From Prevotellaceae bacterium UBA4361 (GTDB taxonomy: Bacteria > Bacteroidota > Bacteroidia > Bacteroidales > Bacteroidaceae): DNA of 64,000 nt. This document shows, one piece after another, positions 53,126 to 61,895 of the stretch (position 1 is its first letter; each line of letters begins with the position of its first letter). Under the pieces are notes generated by a model, which had not been told where the DNA came from, made no database searches, and worked only from the letters and a program-made list of their open reading frames with translations. A program made the position numbers and the translations under genes. The stretch is from positions 40,279 through 104,278 of the forward strand of contig DGSN01000032.1 in assembly GCA_002393575.1 (NCBI GenBank). Reading direction: 5' to 3'.

Positions 53126-53933
53126 AGTTGAGCGTCCATGGTCCCGAAACCATATAGCGTTTCAGCACGTCCAGTTCGAAATCCACACCAGCAATGATAC
53201 CATATTGGCGCAGCTTCTGCTCCACCGTCTTGCGTGCCAATTCGGGATGGTTGTTTTGCTCGCTCAGATGGCATAGCCACACATGCCGCAACCCCTCATG
53301 GAAATTGTCAGCCAATACCTGCGCCGTTTGGTCATTACTCAGATGTCCCGTACCACAAGTGATACGCTTCTTCAGATATTGAGGATAAGGACCATTGCGA
53401 AGCATCTCCGCATCGAAGTCTGCCTCTATCATCAGATAGTTAGCCTTGCCAATATAAGTGTTCACCTCGTCCGTAGGTGTACCAATGTCTGTCATCACGC
53501 AGAAAGTGTCTCCGTCTGTCGTCTCAATGCAGTAACCCACATTCTCCGTCGCATCATGAGGCAACGGAAACGCAGTCACAGTCAGCGTCGTTCCCAGTTC
53601 GAAAGGAACCCCCTTTTCTATGTTCACGTCGCGACTTATCTCCACCTTTCGCATGGCATGATAATTATGGCGCATACCTTCATGAATCTCAGCAGTCGTA
53701 AAAACCTTCAGGTTCAAGTCATTGCTTACGTACCCCGCAGCCTTGATATGGTCAGCATGGTCGTGAGTGATGAGAACACCTCGCAAGATGGAAGTATTCA
53801 AGCCATACTCCCTTGTATAGCGCTTCAGCCTGCGGATTCCTATCCCCGCATCAATCAGCACAGCATCAGTACCATTGCTCACGTATGAGCAATTACCACT
53901 ACTTCCGCTTCCAAAACATACAAACTGTAGCAT
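53112..53933 (-). CDS. Metallo-beta-lactamase-fold hydrolase (WalJ/YycJ-like)
   Basis: 273 residues. The start LQFVCFGSGSSGNCSYVSNG and metal motif THDHADH are those of the YycJ/WalJ branch, thought to be an exonuclease-like enzyme in cell-division or repair contexts. A later CGTGHLSNDQ and LCHLSEQNNHPELA complete the site. Its C-terminal residues LNEE and stop are encoded by the end of repeat R3. A TAACTTTG -7 box lies 19-26 bases before the start. Confidence 0.9.
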   Translation of the reverse strand: MLQFVCFGSGSSGNCSYVSNGTDAVLIDAGIGIRRLKRYTREYGLNTSILRGVLITHDHADHIKAAGYVSNDLNLKVFTTAEIHEGMRHNYHAMRKVEISRDVNIEKGVPFELGTTLTVTAFPLPHDATENVGYCIETTDGDTFCVMTDIGTPTDEVNTYIGKANYLMIEADFDAEMLRNGPYPQYLKKRITCGTGHLSNDQTAQVLADNFHEGLRHVWLCHLSEQNNHPELARKTVEQKLRQYGIIAGVDFELDVLKRYMVSGPWTLNLNEE

Positions 53934-53951
53934 TGTATTAAGATTTTGCTG

Positions 53952-53959
53952 CAAAGTTA
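53952..53959 (-). promoter_or_regulatory. Putative -7 box of the hydrolase gene
   Basis: TAACTTTG on the minus strand, which would give a very short leader of about 10 bases. No clear -33 box. Confidence 0.35.
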
Positions 53960-54043
53960 CAAGTTTTTTCCCACACCGCACCTCTATCAATAATTAAAAC
54001 ACGTCAATGAATGTTTAAACATTACTAATTTAAAAGCTTTTTC

Positions 54044-54075
54044 ATTGTGATTGATGAAAAAAATGGTTAAATTTG
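54044..54075 (+). promoter_or_regulatory. Promoter of the DUF4923 gene
   Basis: ATTG, 20 bases, TAAATTTG. The -7 box and following GCAGC are the same as at the lutA promoter. The leader would be about 245 bases and contain hairpin A3. Confidence 0.6.
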
Positions 54076-54098
54076 CAGCGACAGTTTTCTTAACTTCT

Positions 54099-54155
54099 CA
54101 ACCATAACGATAACCACAACCCGAACTTTCCATCCGGATGGCGGTTAAGGTTAAG
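54099..54155 (+). promoter_or_regulatory. AACC/GGTT leader hairpin A3
   Basis: AACCATAACGATAACCACAACC is followed by a small inner stem CCATCC-GGATGG and then CGGTTAAGGTTAAG. This is the intact version of the element interrupted at 4262-4510 and is nearly the same as A2. All three are oriented with the downstream gene. Confidence 0.6.
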
Positions 54156-54328
54156 AACTTAAAAACTCAAAAACTCAAAAACTTAAAAACTTAAAAACTT
54201 AAAAACTTAAAAAGCCTCACCCCCGACCCCTCTCCGAAGGGCGAGGGGAGTGGATAGAGAGGAAAAAAATCCTTCTAAATCCTTTAAATCCCTGATTAAA
54301 AACTCAAATACTTAAAAACATAATCAAA
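54156..54328. repeat. Low-complexity leader: AAAACTT repeats and partial P-type palindrome
   Basis: Runs of 'aaaaactt' with a 10-11 base period cover 54158-54212. A short G/C-rich palindrome related to P1 and P2 (CCCCTCTCC...GGGCGAGGGG) follows at 54214-54256, then A/T-rich sequence up to the start codon. No gene. Confidence 0.6.
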
Positions 54329-55018
54329 ATGAAGAAAATCAGTTTTTTCGCAGCCATCCTCTCCAGCTCCATGTTTTTCGCTGGATGTGGCACCCAGTCC
54401 TCTTCCTCCAACGTAGGTAATATCCTCGGAAACATCGCCACCAGTGTCCTCACCGGCCAAGACGCAGCATCAGCAGCCACGGGAGCTATTACCAACGGTT
54501 CTGCTATCAGCAGTATCATCGGAATCCTCACCAGCGGACTCTCATCCTCCGCCAACGCTAACAGCATCTATGGCACTTGGGTCTATTCCGAACCAGCCAT
54601 CCAGTTCGAAAGCGAGAACGCATTGGCACAAATCGGCAGTGGCGTGGTCAATAACATTGTCCAGAACAAGTTGGCACCATACTACAAGAAAATCGGCATC
54701 ACCCCTGGCAAGTTCTCCCTCACATTCAACCAGGACAACACCTTCGTTTACACCATGAACGGAAAGCAGTACAACGGCACTTACACCTACGATGCCAAGT
54801 CCAAGACCGCCAACATCCAGGGCAGCATCCTTTCTTTGCCAACTTGCTATGTCACACTTTCCACCTCTGAGCTGGCACTCACCTACGACTCATCCAAGAT
54901 GCTCAACATCGCACAAGCAGTTGCTGCCAAGTCGGGCAATGCCACCCTCGGTGCCATCTCCGACCTCTCTTCCACCTACAAAGGCATGAAGACTGGATTC
55001 CTCTTCAAGAAACAATAA
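54329..55018 (+). CDS. DUF4923 lipoprotein
   Basis: 229 residues with a lipobox MFFAGC (Cys20). A Ser/Ala/Gly-rich linker with NILGNIATSVLTGQDAASAATGA leads to a lipocalin-like beta domain beginning IYGTWVYSEPAIQFES. This is the pattern of DUF4923, a Bacteroidales lipoprotein family of unknown function. The long structured leader (54083-54328) is unusual. Confidence 0.88.
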   Translation: MKKISFFAAILSSSMFFAGCGTQSSSSNVGNILGNIATSVLTGQDAASAATGAITNGSAISSIIGILTSGLSSSANANSIYGTWVYSEPAIQFESENALAQIGSGVVNNIVQNKLAPYYKKIGITPGKFSLTFNQDNTFVYTMNGKQYNGTYTYDAKSKTANIQGSILSLPTCYVTLSTSELALTYDSSKMLNIAQAVAAKSGNATLGAISDLSSTYKGMKTGFLFKKQ

Positions 55019-55050
55019 TTCGAACAACACAACAGAACATTACAACTTTA

Positions 55051-55085
55051 CCCGAGAGTACATTTCCACTCTCGGGCTATTATTT
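55051..55085 (+). terminator. Terminator of the DUF4923 gene
   Basis: CCCGAGAGT pairs with ACTCTCGGG (8-9 bp stem, 8-base loop), followed by a T-rich stretch. Confidence 0.85.
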
Positions 55086-55356
55086 TTCCATAACAAAGGA
55101 ACTGCCACGCGATTTCGGGATAAGAATCATTCTCAACATGGCACGTGTAAGCTTGCATAGGGAATAACAACCAGAAAAGTTTTGAATCGACTGGCGTTTT
55201 CATTGGGTTGTGCTGAAAAGTCGAGCCCTCAGCGTTTTTCAAGCGAGCCCTCGTTTGAATCACGACGAGGGCTCGCTGTTTCGACAACGAGCCCTCGCAG
55301 CTTTTATTGAATCAAAAAGTGTTTCAGGCAATTCTCTTTCCGAACTGTCGTGAGGA
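55086..55356. other. Convergent intergenic region with array D
   Basis: No gene is visible between the terminator at 55051-55085 and the nuclease-like gene on the other strand. Apart from array D (55223-55297) the sequence has no features I can name. Confidence 0.5.
55223..55297. repeat. 22-bp periodic array D (4 cores)
   Basis: Cores GAGCCCTCA, GAGCCCTCG, GAGGGCTCG and GAGCCCTCG start at 55223, 55245, 55267 and 55289, exactly 22 bases apart, with unrelated 13-base spacers. Same layout as array A and the first half of array C. Confidence 0.88.
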
Positions 55357-56367
55357 CTAATAGCTGACAGGAAAGTGGTAAACAACTGGGAGATGGTCGG
55401 AGAATCCACCAAGATAGACGGGTCCTTGGTAGGTTCTCGATGGCTTTCTTCCTCCAAAAGACGTGTCGTCCTGAAACAAGAAAGGCAAAGAAAGTGTACG
55501 GACAGAGGTGGAGAGATGAGCAAGCGATGGACTCACCCAAATTTGGTCAATCCATTCCCAAACACCTCGATACTTGTAAGACCCCAAAGGTAATTTAGCG
55601 ACAAGATTGCGCATGGACAGACAGAGGCGAGCAAAAGTCTTGATGTCGGCAGATGCGGGTGGTGCATTGAAATCACCTGCAAGAAGAATGTATGCTTGTG
55701 GTGACTGACGGAGCAGAACATGGATGTCTTGCGCCATGAGACGAAGCAGCTCTTTTCGTTTTTGTCGTGCCTCTTCACGCCCAAGTTGGGAGGGGAGATG
55801 GACTGCGTAGATGTGAAGTGTGTCACCAGAAGAAATACGTCCCCAAACATGTAGTATGTCGCGAGTGGGAAGCCACCCTTTCGCTGCAAGCAGAGAGTCT
55901 GAAAGTGCAATTGTTTGGGAGTTGATGAAATGAAAACTCAATGGTTGATAAACGATAGCCAGGTTCATGCCTCGGTCGTCAGGAGCATCCGTCATCAAGT
56001 ATTGATACCCTAAAGAAGCAAGGGGTGTTTGATGGACGAGATAGGAAAGACAAGAATCGGATTCCACTTCCTGTAACACTGCGATGTCCAACGGTTTAAT
56101 GGTATCGGCTGCAAGCATGACCTGAGCTATGCGTTGCATCTTTCGAGCAAAGCGAAAACGTGTCCAGCGTTGCTTTCCCTGTGGCAGGAAATCCGTGTCT
56201 TGATGATGAGTGGACTGAATGGTATCAAAAGCGTTTTCGCAGTTGTAGGTCAGCAATGTAAAGAATGTCGAGGCTTGAGAGAAGGCTTCGATTGAGAAGA
56301 AAAAGAGAAGAAGAAATAAATGAAGAATGAAGAATGTAGAATTAAGAATGGATTTTACACTGCTCAT
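55357..56367 (-). CDS. Secreted endonuclease/exonuclease/phosphatase-fold protein
   Basis: 336 residues. The EEP fold is shown by the Asn and Glu in LLTYNCENAFD, the catalytic Glu in VLQEVES, YAVHLPSQ, the GDFNAPP motif and the terminal GFSDHLPVVY. It is a metal-dependent phosphodiesterase or phosphatase whose substrate is not shown. A hydrophobic leader (about residues 10-31, FFILHLFLLLFFFSIEAFSQA) suggests export. The only usable ATG lies inside repeat R4, so about the first 18 codons are repeat-derived; the next in-frame Met comes after the first catalytic motif. The gene follows mlaF on the same strand. Confidence 0.85.
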   Translation of the reverse strand: MSSVKSILNSTFFILHLFLLLFFFSIEAFSQASTFFTLLTYNCENAFDTIQSTHHQDTDFLPQGKQRWTRFRFARKMQRIAQVMLAADTIKPLDIAVLQEVESDSCLSYLVHQTPLASLGYQYLMTDAPDDRGMNLAIVYQPLSFHFINSQTIALSDSLLAAKGWLPTRDILHVWGRISSGDTLHIYAVHLPSQLGREEARQKRKELLRLMAQDIHVLLRQSPQAYILLAGDFNAPPASADIKTFARLCLSMRNLVAKLPLGSYKYRGVWEWIDQIWVSPSLAHLSTSVRTLSLPFLFQDDTSFGGRKPSRTYQGPVYLGGFSDHLPVVYHFPVSY

Positions 56368-56437
56368 GGAATTGGTAATTTTTACACTTCATTCTACATT
56401 CTTCATTCTTCATTTTCCCCTCTTCATTCTTCATTTT
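56320..56437. repeat. 'gaagaatg' interspersed element, copy R4
   Basis: The core ATTTTACACTGCTCATGGAA has the usual gaagaatg / cattcttc arms. On the minus strand it contains the TGA of mlaF (56431-56433) at one end and the ATG of the EEP-fold gene (56365-56367) in the core. Confidence 0.85.
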
Positions 56438-57207
56438 CTTGTTATCTTTTGTTCGTCGTAAGCAATTTTTGCTTGACGGAGAATATCGGACGAAAAGATG
56501 AAGTCCTGAAGAGGCTTGTTGGTGGCATCCATGATTTCCTTGTTCGAGCCTTGCCACTCAGCCCTGCCTTCGCAGATAAAGGTGATGTTCTCGCCAATAC
56601 CCATCACTGAATTCATGTCGTGGGTATTCACGATGGTCGTGATTTGGTCTTCGTGTGTAATGCCCTGGATGAGTTCGTCGATGACGATGGATGTCTTCGG
56701 GTCGAGTCCAGAATTGGGTTCATCGCAGAAAAGGTATCGTGGTTGAAGCACAATGGCACGAGCAATGGCAACACGTTTCTGCATACCGCCCGACAGTTCT
56801 GCTGGCAACTTCTTGTCGGTCCCCTTGAGGTTGACTCGCTCCAAGCATAGCTGTGCCCGTTTCACTCGCTCATCACGCGAGAGGTCGGAAAACATATCCA
56901 GCGGAAACATGACATTCTCCAAAACGGTGAGCGAGTCGAAAAGTGCTGCACTCTGGAAAATCATTCCCATCTCACGACGCAGAAGAATCTTTTCTTTCTT
57001 TGGCATACTGACAAAATCGCGGTCGTCGTAGAGAATCTGTCCCTTGGTGGGTGTGAGCAGTCCCACGATATTTTTCATGAGCACGGTCTTACCACTACCA
57101 CTCTGTCCAATGATAAGGTTGATTTGTCCGTTTTTGAAAGTGGCATTGATGTCTTTGAGTACTTCCTTGTCGTCGAATGACTTGAAAAGATGGGAAACTT
57201 GTATCAT
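56431..57207 (-). CDS. mlaF: MlaF-like ABC transporter ATPase
   Basis: 258 residues. Walker A GQSGSGKT is at 34-41, the signature is LSGGMQKRVAIARA, and Walker B is YLFCDEPNSGLDP. The sequence is closest to the ATPase of the Mla-type phospholipid transport system, which moves lipids between outer and inner membranes. The permease gene mlaE precedes it by 21 bases; the MCE-domain partner (mlaD) is not in the window. Confidence 0.88.
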   Translation of the reverse strand: MIQVSHLFKSFDDKEVLKDINATFKNGQINLIIGQSGSGKTVLMKNIVGLLTPTKGQILYDDRDFVSMPKKEKILLRREMGMIFQSAALFDSLTVLENVMFPLDMFSDLSRDERVKRAQLCLERVNLKGTDKKLPAELSGGMQKRVAIARAIVLQPRYLFCDEPNSGLDPKTSIVIDELIQGITHEDQITTIVNTHDMNSVMGIGENITFICEGRAEWQGSNKEIMDATNKPLQDFIFSSDILRQAKIAYDEQKITRK

Positions 57208-57228
57208 AATGAGGAATGAGGAATCGTT

Positions 57229-57975
57229 TTATGTGAGGATTTGGGTGAGGAAGACGTCTGCAAAAAGAACCAGGATGGATGAAGCGACTACGGCATCGGT
57301 GGATGCTTTTCCCACTTCTACAGAACCTCCCACCACACTGTAACCCTTGAAGGCTGAAACACTGGAAATGATGAAGGCATAGACAACAGCCTTAATCATT
57401 CCACACCAAAAGAACCATTGGTTGAAATCGTATCGGAATCCTTCGTCAAGCTCTGGGATGGTGGTAATGCCCATGAAGGACGTGGCGTAAGCTCCAACGA
57501 TTCCAGCAAACACGCTGAGGGTGACAAGCACCGGCATCATGGTCATGAGTCCGAGAATCTTAGGAAGGATGAGATAGTTGGCAGAATTGACTCCCATAAT
57601 ATCCAGTGCATCAATTTGTTGAGTGATTCTCATTGTACCTAATTCTGAAGCGATATTAGAGCCTACTTTTCCCGATAGGATGAGACACATGACGGAAGAG
57701 GAAAATTCGAGAAGCATGATTTCACGAGTGGTGTAACCCACCACCATTCGCGGCATCCATGCGCTCTGAATGTTGAGTTTGATTTGCAGACAGATGACTG
57801 CACCAATGAAGAAAGAGATGATGAGAACAAGACCGATGGAGTTGTAGCCCAACTGGTACATTTCGGTCACATATTGTTTGTAGAACATACGCATACGGTC
57901 GGGCACTGCCAAGGTGCGTCCCATCGTCTGCACATATTGTCCTAATTCTGTGAGCGAGCGTTTGAGTGAAATCAT
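57229..57975 (-). CDS. mlaE: MlaE-family ABC permease
   Basis: 248 residues with about five membrane helices and the family strings VGYTTREIMLLEFSSSVMCLILSGKVGSNIASELGTMRITQQIDALDIMGVNSANYL. First gene of the mlaEF pair, with function as for mlaF. A TATTTTTG -7 box lies at 58008-58015. Confidence 0.92.
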   Translation of the reverse strand: MISLKRSLTELGQYVQTMGRTLAVPDRMRMFYKQYVTEMYQLGYNSIGLVLIISFFIGAVICLQIKLNIQSAWMPRMVVGYTTREIMLLEFSSSVMCLILSGKVGSNIASELGTMRITQQIDALDIMGVNSANYLILPKILGLMTMMPVLVTLSVFAGIVGAYATSFMGITTIPELDEGFRYDFNQWFFWCGMIKAVVYAFIISSVSAFKGYSVVGGSVEVGKASTDAVVASSILVLFADVFLTQILT

Positions 57976-58306
57976 TGCAATGAAAGATGAAAACTTATTT
58001 CAAACTGCAAAAATAAGAAAAAATTTGTTGGTATGCCGTCTTTTGGGGCAAAAAAATCCATTTTGAACGAAATACGCCTGTGCAAAGAAAGGACATAGAG
58101 GATTCACGGCATGAACAAATGACAAACGGCTAACGCAAAAAGGGCACAGCAATTATTCACGACGAAGGGCCATGAAATCCGTTTTACAAGCCCACGGCTA
58201 TCGCAAGATTTTGTTAATTTAATTTGATTTAACATATCTTTTTACGACAGATTGCAAGAATTAAGCAAAGAATTACTACTTTTGCAAAATATTATTACGA
58301 TTCAGA
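57976..58306. other. Divergent promoter region between mlaE and lptB
   Basis: It holds TATTTTTG (minus strand, 58008-58015) for mlaE and TACTTTTG (58277-58284) for lptB. The middle is non-coding, with no repeat shared with the rest of the window. Confidence 0.5.
58252..58284 (+). promoter_or_regulatory. Promoter of lptB
   Basis: TTG, 22 bases, TACTTTTG. The -7 box is perfect, giving a leader of about 16 bases. Confidence 0.5.
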
Positions 58307-59158
58307 ATGGCAGAAGATATTTTGAAAAGCGCAACGACCAATGCTGGCGATGCTGAAGTGCCAGAATTTTCAGAAGACCGTCAGACGCTTTACACTCGCC
58401 ACTTGGTGAAGACTTACGGAAAGCGAACGGTGGTGAACGATGTTTCCATCCACGTGAGGCAAGGCGAAATCGTTGGGCTGCTGGGTCCGAACGGTGCTGG
58501 CAAGACCACTTCTTTCTATATGACAACCGGACTGGTGGTTCCCAACGGTGGCAAGGTGTTTCTGAACGACACCGAAATCACGCACTACCCCGTAGCGAAA
58601 CGAGCACAAGCTGGCGTAGGCTATCTGGCACAGGAAGCATCAGTGTTTAGGACCATGAGTGTGGAGGACAATCTGATGACTGTGCTCGAAATGCGAAAAG
58701 ACATCACTCGGGAACAACGAAAGGAAAAGATGGAAAGTCTGCTCGATGAGTTCCGTCTTCAAAAGGTGAGGAAGAACAACGGCAACCAGTTGTCGGGTGG
58801 TGAGCGTCGTCGCTGCGAGATTGCACGATGCCTTGCCATCGACCCGAAATTCATCATGCTTGATGAACCGTTCGCTGGTGTTGACCCTATCGCTGTGGAG
58901 GACATTCAGTACATCGTATGGAAACTGAAGGACCGTAACATTGGCATTCTCATCACCGACCACAACGTACAGGAAACACTCTGTATCACGGACCGTGCCT
59001 ATCTGCTGTTCGAGGGAAGAATCCTGTTCAAGGGTACTCCTCCCGAATTGGCTCAAAATACAATTGTGAAAGAAAAATATCTTGGCTCCACTTTTGTGCT
59101 TCGTCCAAAGGACTTCCAGCTCATCGGAGAAAAGAAACAAAGGGAAAGCGAGGAATGA
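58307..59158 (+). CDS. lptB: LPS export ABC transporter ATPase
   Basis: 283 residues. Walker A GPNGAGKTT is at 60-68, followed by YLAQEASVFR, the signature LSGGERRRCEIARC and Walker B FIMLDEPFAGVDPIAVEDIQ, which are LptB-specific strings. It carries about 25 extra N-terminal and some C-terminal residues relative to the E. coli protein. It powers LPS extraction with LptFG, which are not in the window. Confidence 0.94.
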   Translation: MAEDILKSATTNAGDAEVPEFSEDRQTLYTRHLVKTYGKRTVVNDVSIHVRQGEIVGLLGPNGAGKTTSFYMTTGLVVPNGGKVFLNDTEITHYPVAKRAQAGVGYLAQEASVFRTMSVEDNLMTVLEMRKDITREQRKEKMESLLDEFRLQKVRKNNGNQLSGGERRRCEIARCLAIDPKFIMLDEPFAGVDPIAVEDIQYIVWKLKDRNIGILITDHNVQETLCITDRAYLLFEGRILFKGTPPELAQNTIVKEKYLGSTFVLRPKDFQLIGEKKQRESEE

Positions 59159-59300
59159 GATTTCATTTTATAATTTGGAATTAGAAATTAGGAGTTAGGA
59201 ATATATTCCACATTTCTCATTCCTCATTCCTCATTAATTCATGAAAATTTTAATTCTTCATTCTCAAGTCAAGCTTCACAAAAAACTACCAGGGAAGAAC

Positions 59301-61304
59301 ATGGAGAAAGAAAACATACTGAACGAGGAAAGTATCAAGGAGGATTTGCGCTACTTGCAACTGTTGGCGCAGAGCTATCCTACGATTGCAGATGCAAGTA
59401 CTGAAATCATCAATTTGGAGGCAATCCTGAATTTACCAAAGCCTACGGAACACTTCATCAGTGACCCTCATGGAGAGAGCGATGCCTTCAACCATGTGCT
59501 GCACAATGCATCGGGATATGTGAAGAGAAAGGTAGAGGAAATCTTTGGAACAACACTCCGAAAGGTGGAAAAGAAAGAGCTCTGTACGCTCATCTATTAT
59601 CCCGAACAAAAACTCCAACTCATCAAGGCTACTGAACAGAACCTCAACGACTTTTATGTAACAACTCTCAACCAACTCATCAAGGTGTGCAGAGAGGTTT
59701 CATCGAAATACACCCGTTCGAAAATCCGCAAGGAACTGCCTAAGGAGTTTGGCTACATCATTGAGGAATTGCTGCACGAAAGCTATAGCGCATACGGAGA
59801 GAAGAAACACGAATACTACAACGTCATCATGCAGTCAATCATCGACACACATCGTGCCGATGAATTTATCATAGAAATCTGCAAGCTCATTCAGAAGCTC
59901 GCCATCGACCGCCTTCATCTTCTGGGTGACATCTTCGACCGTGGTCCTGGCGCACACCTCATCATGGAAACTCTCTGCAACTACAACCACTTCGACATCG
60001 TTTGGGGAAACCACGACATCGAATGGTTTGGAGCAGCAGCTGGAAACCGTGCTTGCATCTGCAATGTGCTCCGCATCACCCTACGCTATGGAAACCTCCC
60101 TACGCTCGAAGACGGCTATGGCATCAACCTCCTGCCTCTTGCCACTTTTGCTATGGAGGTATATCACGACGACCCTTGTGAATTCTTCCAAGTTAACTCT
60201 TTAGGTAGAGACCTCAACATGGACGAGAAAGCGCTTCGGCTGAGTGCTATGATGCACAAGGCTATCTCCGTGATTCAGTTCAAAGAAGAGGCGAAAATCA
60301 TCAACCGCCGTCCTGAATTCGAGATGGAAGACCGCAAATTGCTCCACCTCATCGACAAGGAAGCGGGTACCATCACACTCGGAGGAAAGACCTACGAGCT
60401 GAGGGACAAGAATTTCCCTACCATCGACCCTGCCAACCCCTACGAGCTGACTGCCGACGAAGAGCAGGTGATGCAGAAAATTCGCCACTCCTTCCTCACC
60501 AGCGACAAGTTGCGCCGACACATCGACTGCCTCTTGGCACACGGTTGCATGTACTCCATCTCCAACTCCAACCTCATGTACCATGCCTCTGTGCCTCTCA
60601 ACGAAGACGGTTCTCTGAAGGAAGTGGAGATTCGAGGAAAGAAATACAAAGGTCTCGAACTGATGAAGAAGACGGGCTACATCGTTCGCGAAGCATTCAG
60701 CAACGACATCGACGACGAAGAAAAGCAATTCGCCATCGACTACATCTGGTATCTGTGGTGTGGCAAGAACTCTCCACTTTTCGACAAGGACAAGATGACC
60801 ACCTTCGAACGATACTTCATTGACAACCCAGAGGCATACGTGGAGAAGAAAGGCTACTACTACCACTATAACAACGACGAGAAAATCGTTGATATGATAC
60901 TCGACAGCTTCGGTGTGGATGGCGAACATCGGCACATCATCAACGGACACGTGCCTGTGAAGACCATCAAGGGTGAGAACCCTGTGAAAGCAAATGGCAA
61001 GCTGCTCGTCATCGACGGAGGTTTTTCTCTCGCCTATCAACCACAGACAGGCATCGCTGGCTACACCCTCACATTCCATTCGCGCGGTTTGGACTTGGTA
61101 CAGCACCAGCCGTTCCGTTCTGCAAAGGAAGCTATCATCAGTGGCGACGACATCAAAAGCTCCACGCAAATCGTGGAGATGAATTCGAAGCGTATGTATG
61201 TGAAAGACACCGACAAAGGTAAAATACTGAAAGCCAAAGTAGATAACCTGAAACGGCTGCTCTATGCTTACCGCAATGGCTTCATCAAGGAATTATCCAA
61301 GTGA
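59301..61304 (+). CDS. fbp: Fructose-1,6-bisphosphatase, class III
   Basis: 667 residues. The large class III enzyme with calcineurin-like metal motifs SDPHGE, GDIFDRGPG and WGNHDIEW, and a late NGHVPVK. It makes fructose 6-phosphate in gluconeogenesis. ATG at 59301 (MEKENILNEE) is preferred; the longer frame to 59241 runs through low-complexity leader. Confidence 0.95.
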   Translation: MEKENILNEESIKEDLRYLQLLAQSYPTIADASTEIINLEAILNLPKPTEHFISDPHGESDAFNHVLHNASGYVKRKVEEIFGTTLRKVEKKELCTLIYYPEQKLQLIKATEQNLNDFYVTTLNQLIKVCREVSSKYTRSKIRKELPKEFGYIIEELLHESYSAYGEKKHEYYNVIMQSIIDTHRADEFIIEICKLIQKLAIDRLHLLGDIFDRGPGAHLIMETLCNYNHFDIVWGNHDIEWFGAAAGNRACICNVLRITLRYGNLPTLEDGYGINLLPLATFAMEVYHDDPCEFFQVNSLGRDLNMDEKALRLSAMMHKAISVIQFKEEAKIINRRPEFEMEDRKLLHLIDKEAGTITLGGKTYELRDKNFPTIDPANPYELTADEEQVMQKIRHSFLTSDKLRRHIDCLLAHGCMYSISNSNLMYHASVPLNEDGSLKEVEIRGKKYKGLELMKKTGYIVREAFSNDIDDEEKQFAIDYIWYLWCGKNSPLFDKDKMTTFERYFIDNPEAYVEKKGYYYHYNNDEKIVDMILDSFGVDGEHRHIINGHVPVKTIKGENPVKANGKLLVIDGGFSLAYQPQTGIAGYTLTFHSRGLDLVQHQPFRSAKEAIISGDDIKSSTQIVEMNSKRMYVKDTDKGKILKAKVDNLKRLLYAYRNGFIKELSK

Positions 61305-61385
61305 GCCAACCCTGTGCCTTCCGCATACCCACTGTTCCAACTCATAAATTTTTCTCCCTACTAATCCTTAAAAATAGATTTCAGC

Positions 61386-61895
61386 ATGGAAGAAGACAGA
61401 TTTCAACTCACACAAATCGAACTCGATGCAGCCTGGAATGCAGGACCGCTCGACTACATCGGGCTCATCACCGACGCTTATCTGAACACGCTCGACGGAC
61501 AACTCACGGAGTACAACATGGATGCACTCAGCGCCGACCAACACACGCTCCTCGCCTATCGCTACATCCTCGACGAGGTGATGGAAGGTGGATTCATCCA
61601 GCTCATCCAGAACGGCTATGGCCCTTACGTGCTCGACGGACCATTTGCCATGATGATGAAAAAGCACTGGGAACTGGTCGATTTCGGCAAGTTCATGTAC
61701 GAAGTGAAGAAAGTCTATCATCAGAACAAGGCAGAACTGGAGGCCGATTTGAGCGAAGACGAATTTATGGCACTCTATGAGCAACAAGAGAAGATGAACG
61801 AGCTGGGAGACGAGTTCCTCGACAAATACCAGGAAGAGGTGACTCCATCCATAGCCGACTACGTGAGAAAGAACGAGGAAATATTCGTAAAATAA
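61386..61895 (+). CDS. DMP19-like (DUF4375) acidic protein
   Basis: 169 residues, strongly acidic and helical, with DALSADQHTLLAYRYILDEVMEGGFIQLIQNGYG matching the DMP19 C-terminal domain family. In Neisseria DMP19 mimics DNA and binds a repressor; whether this one does is unknown. It ends directly before smpB (no gap), so the two are probably translated from one message. Confidence 0.75.
   Translation: MEEDRFQLTQIELDAAWNAGPLDYIGLITDAYLNTLDGQLTEYNMDALSADQHTLLAYRYILDEVMEGGFIQLIQNGYGPYVLDGPFAMMMKKHWELVDFGKFMYEVKKVYHQNKAELEADLSEDEFMALYEQQEKMNELGDEFLDKYQEEVTPSIADYVRKNEEIFVK

Noticed and set aside
54329..55018. Ser/Ala-rich DUF4923 protein as an ice-binding or repeat adhesin
   Set aside because: The low-complexity part is short (about residues 22-75). 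The rest is a compact domain behind a lipobox, fitting the DUF4923 family.
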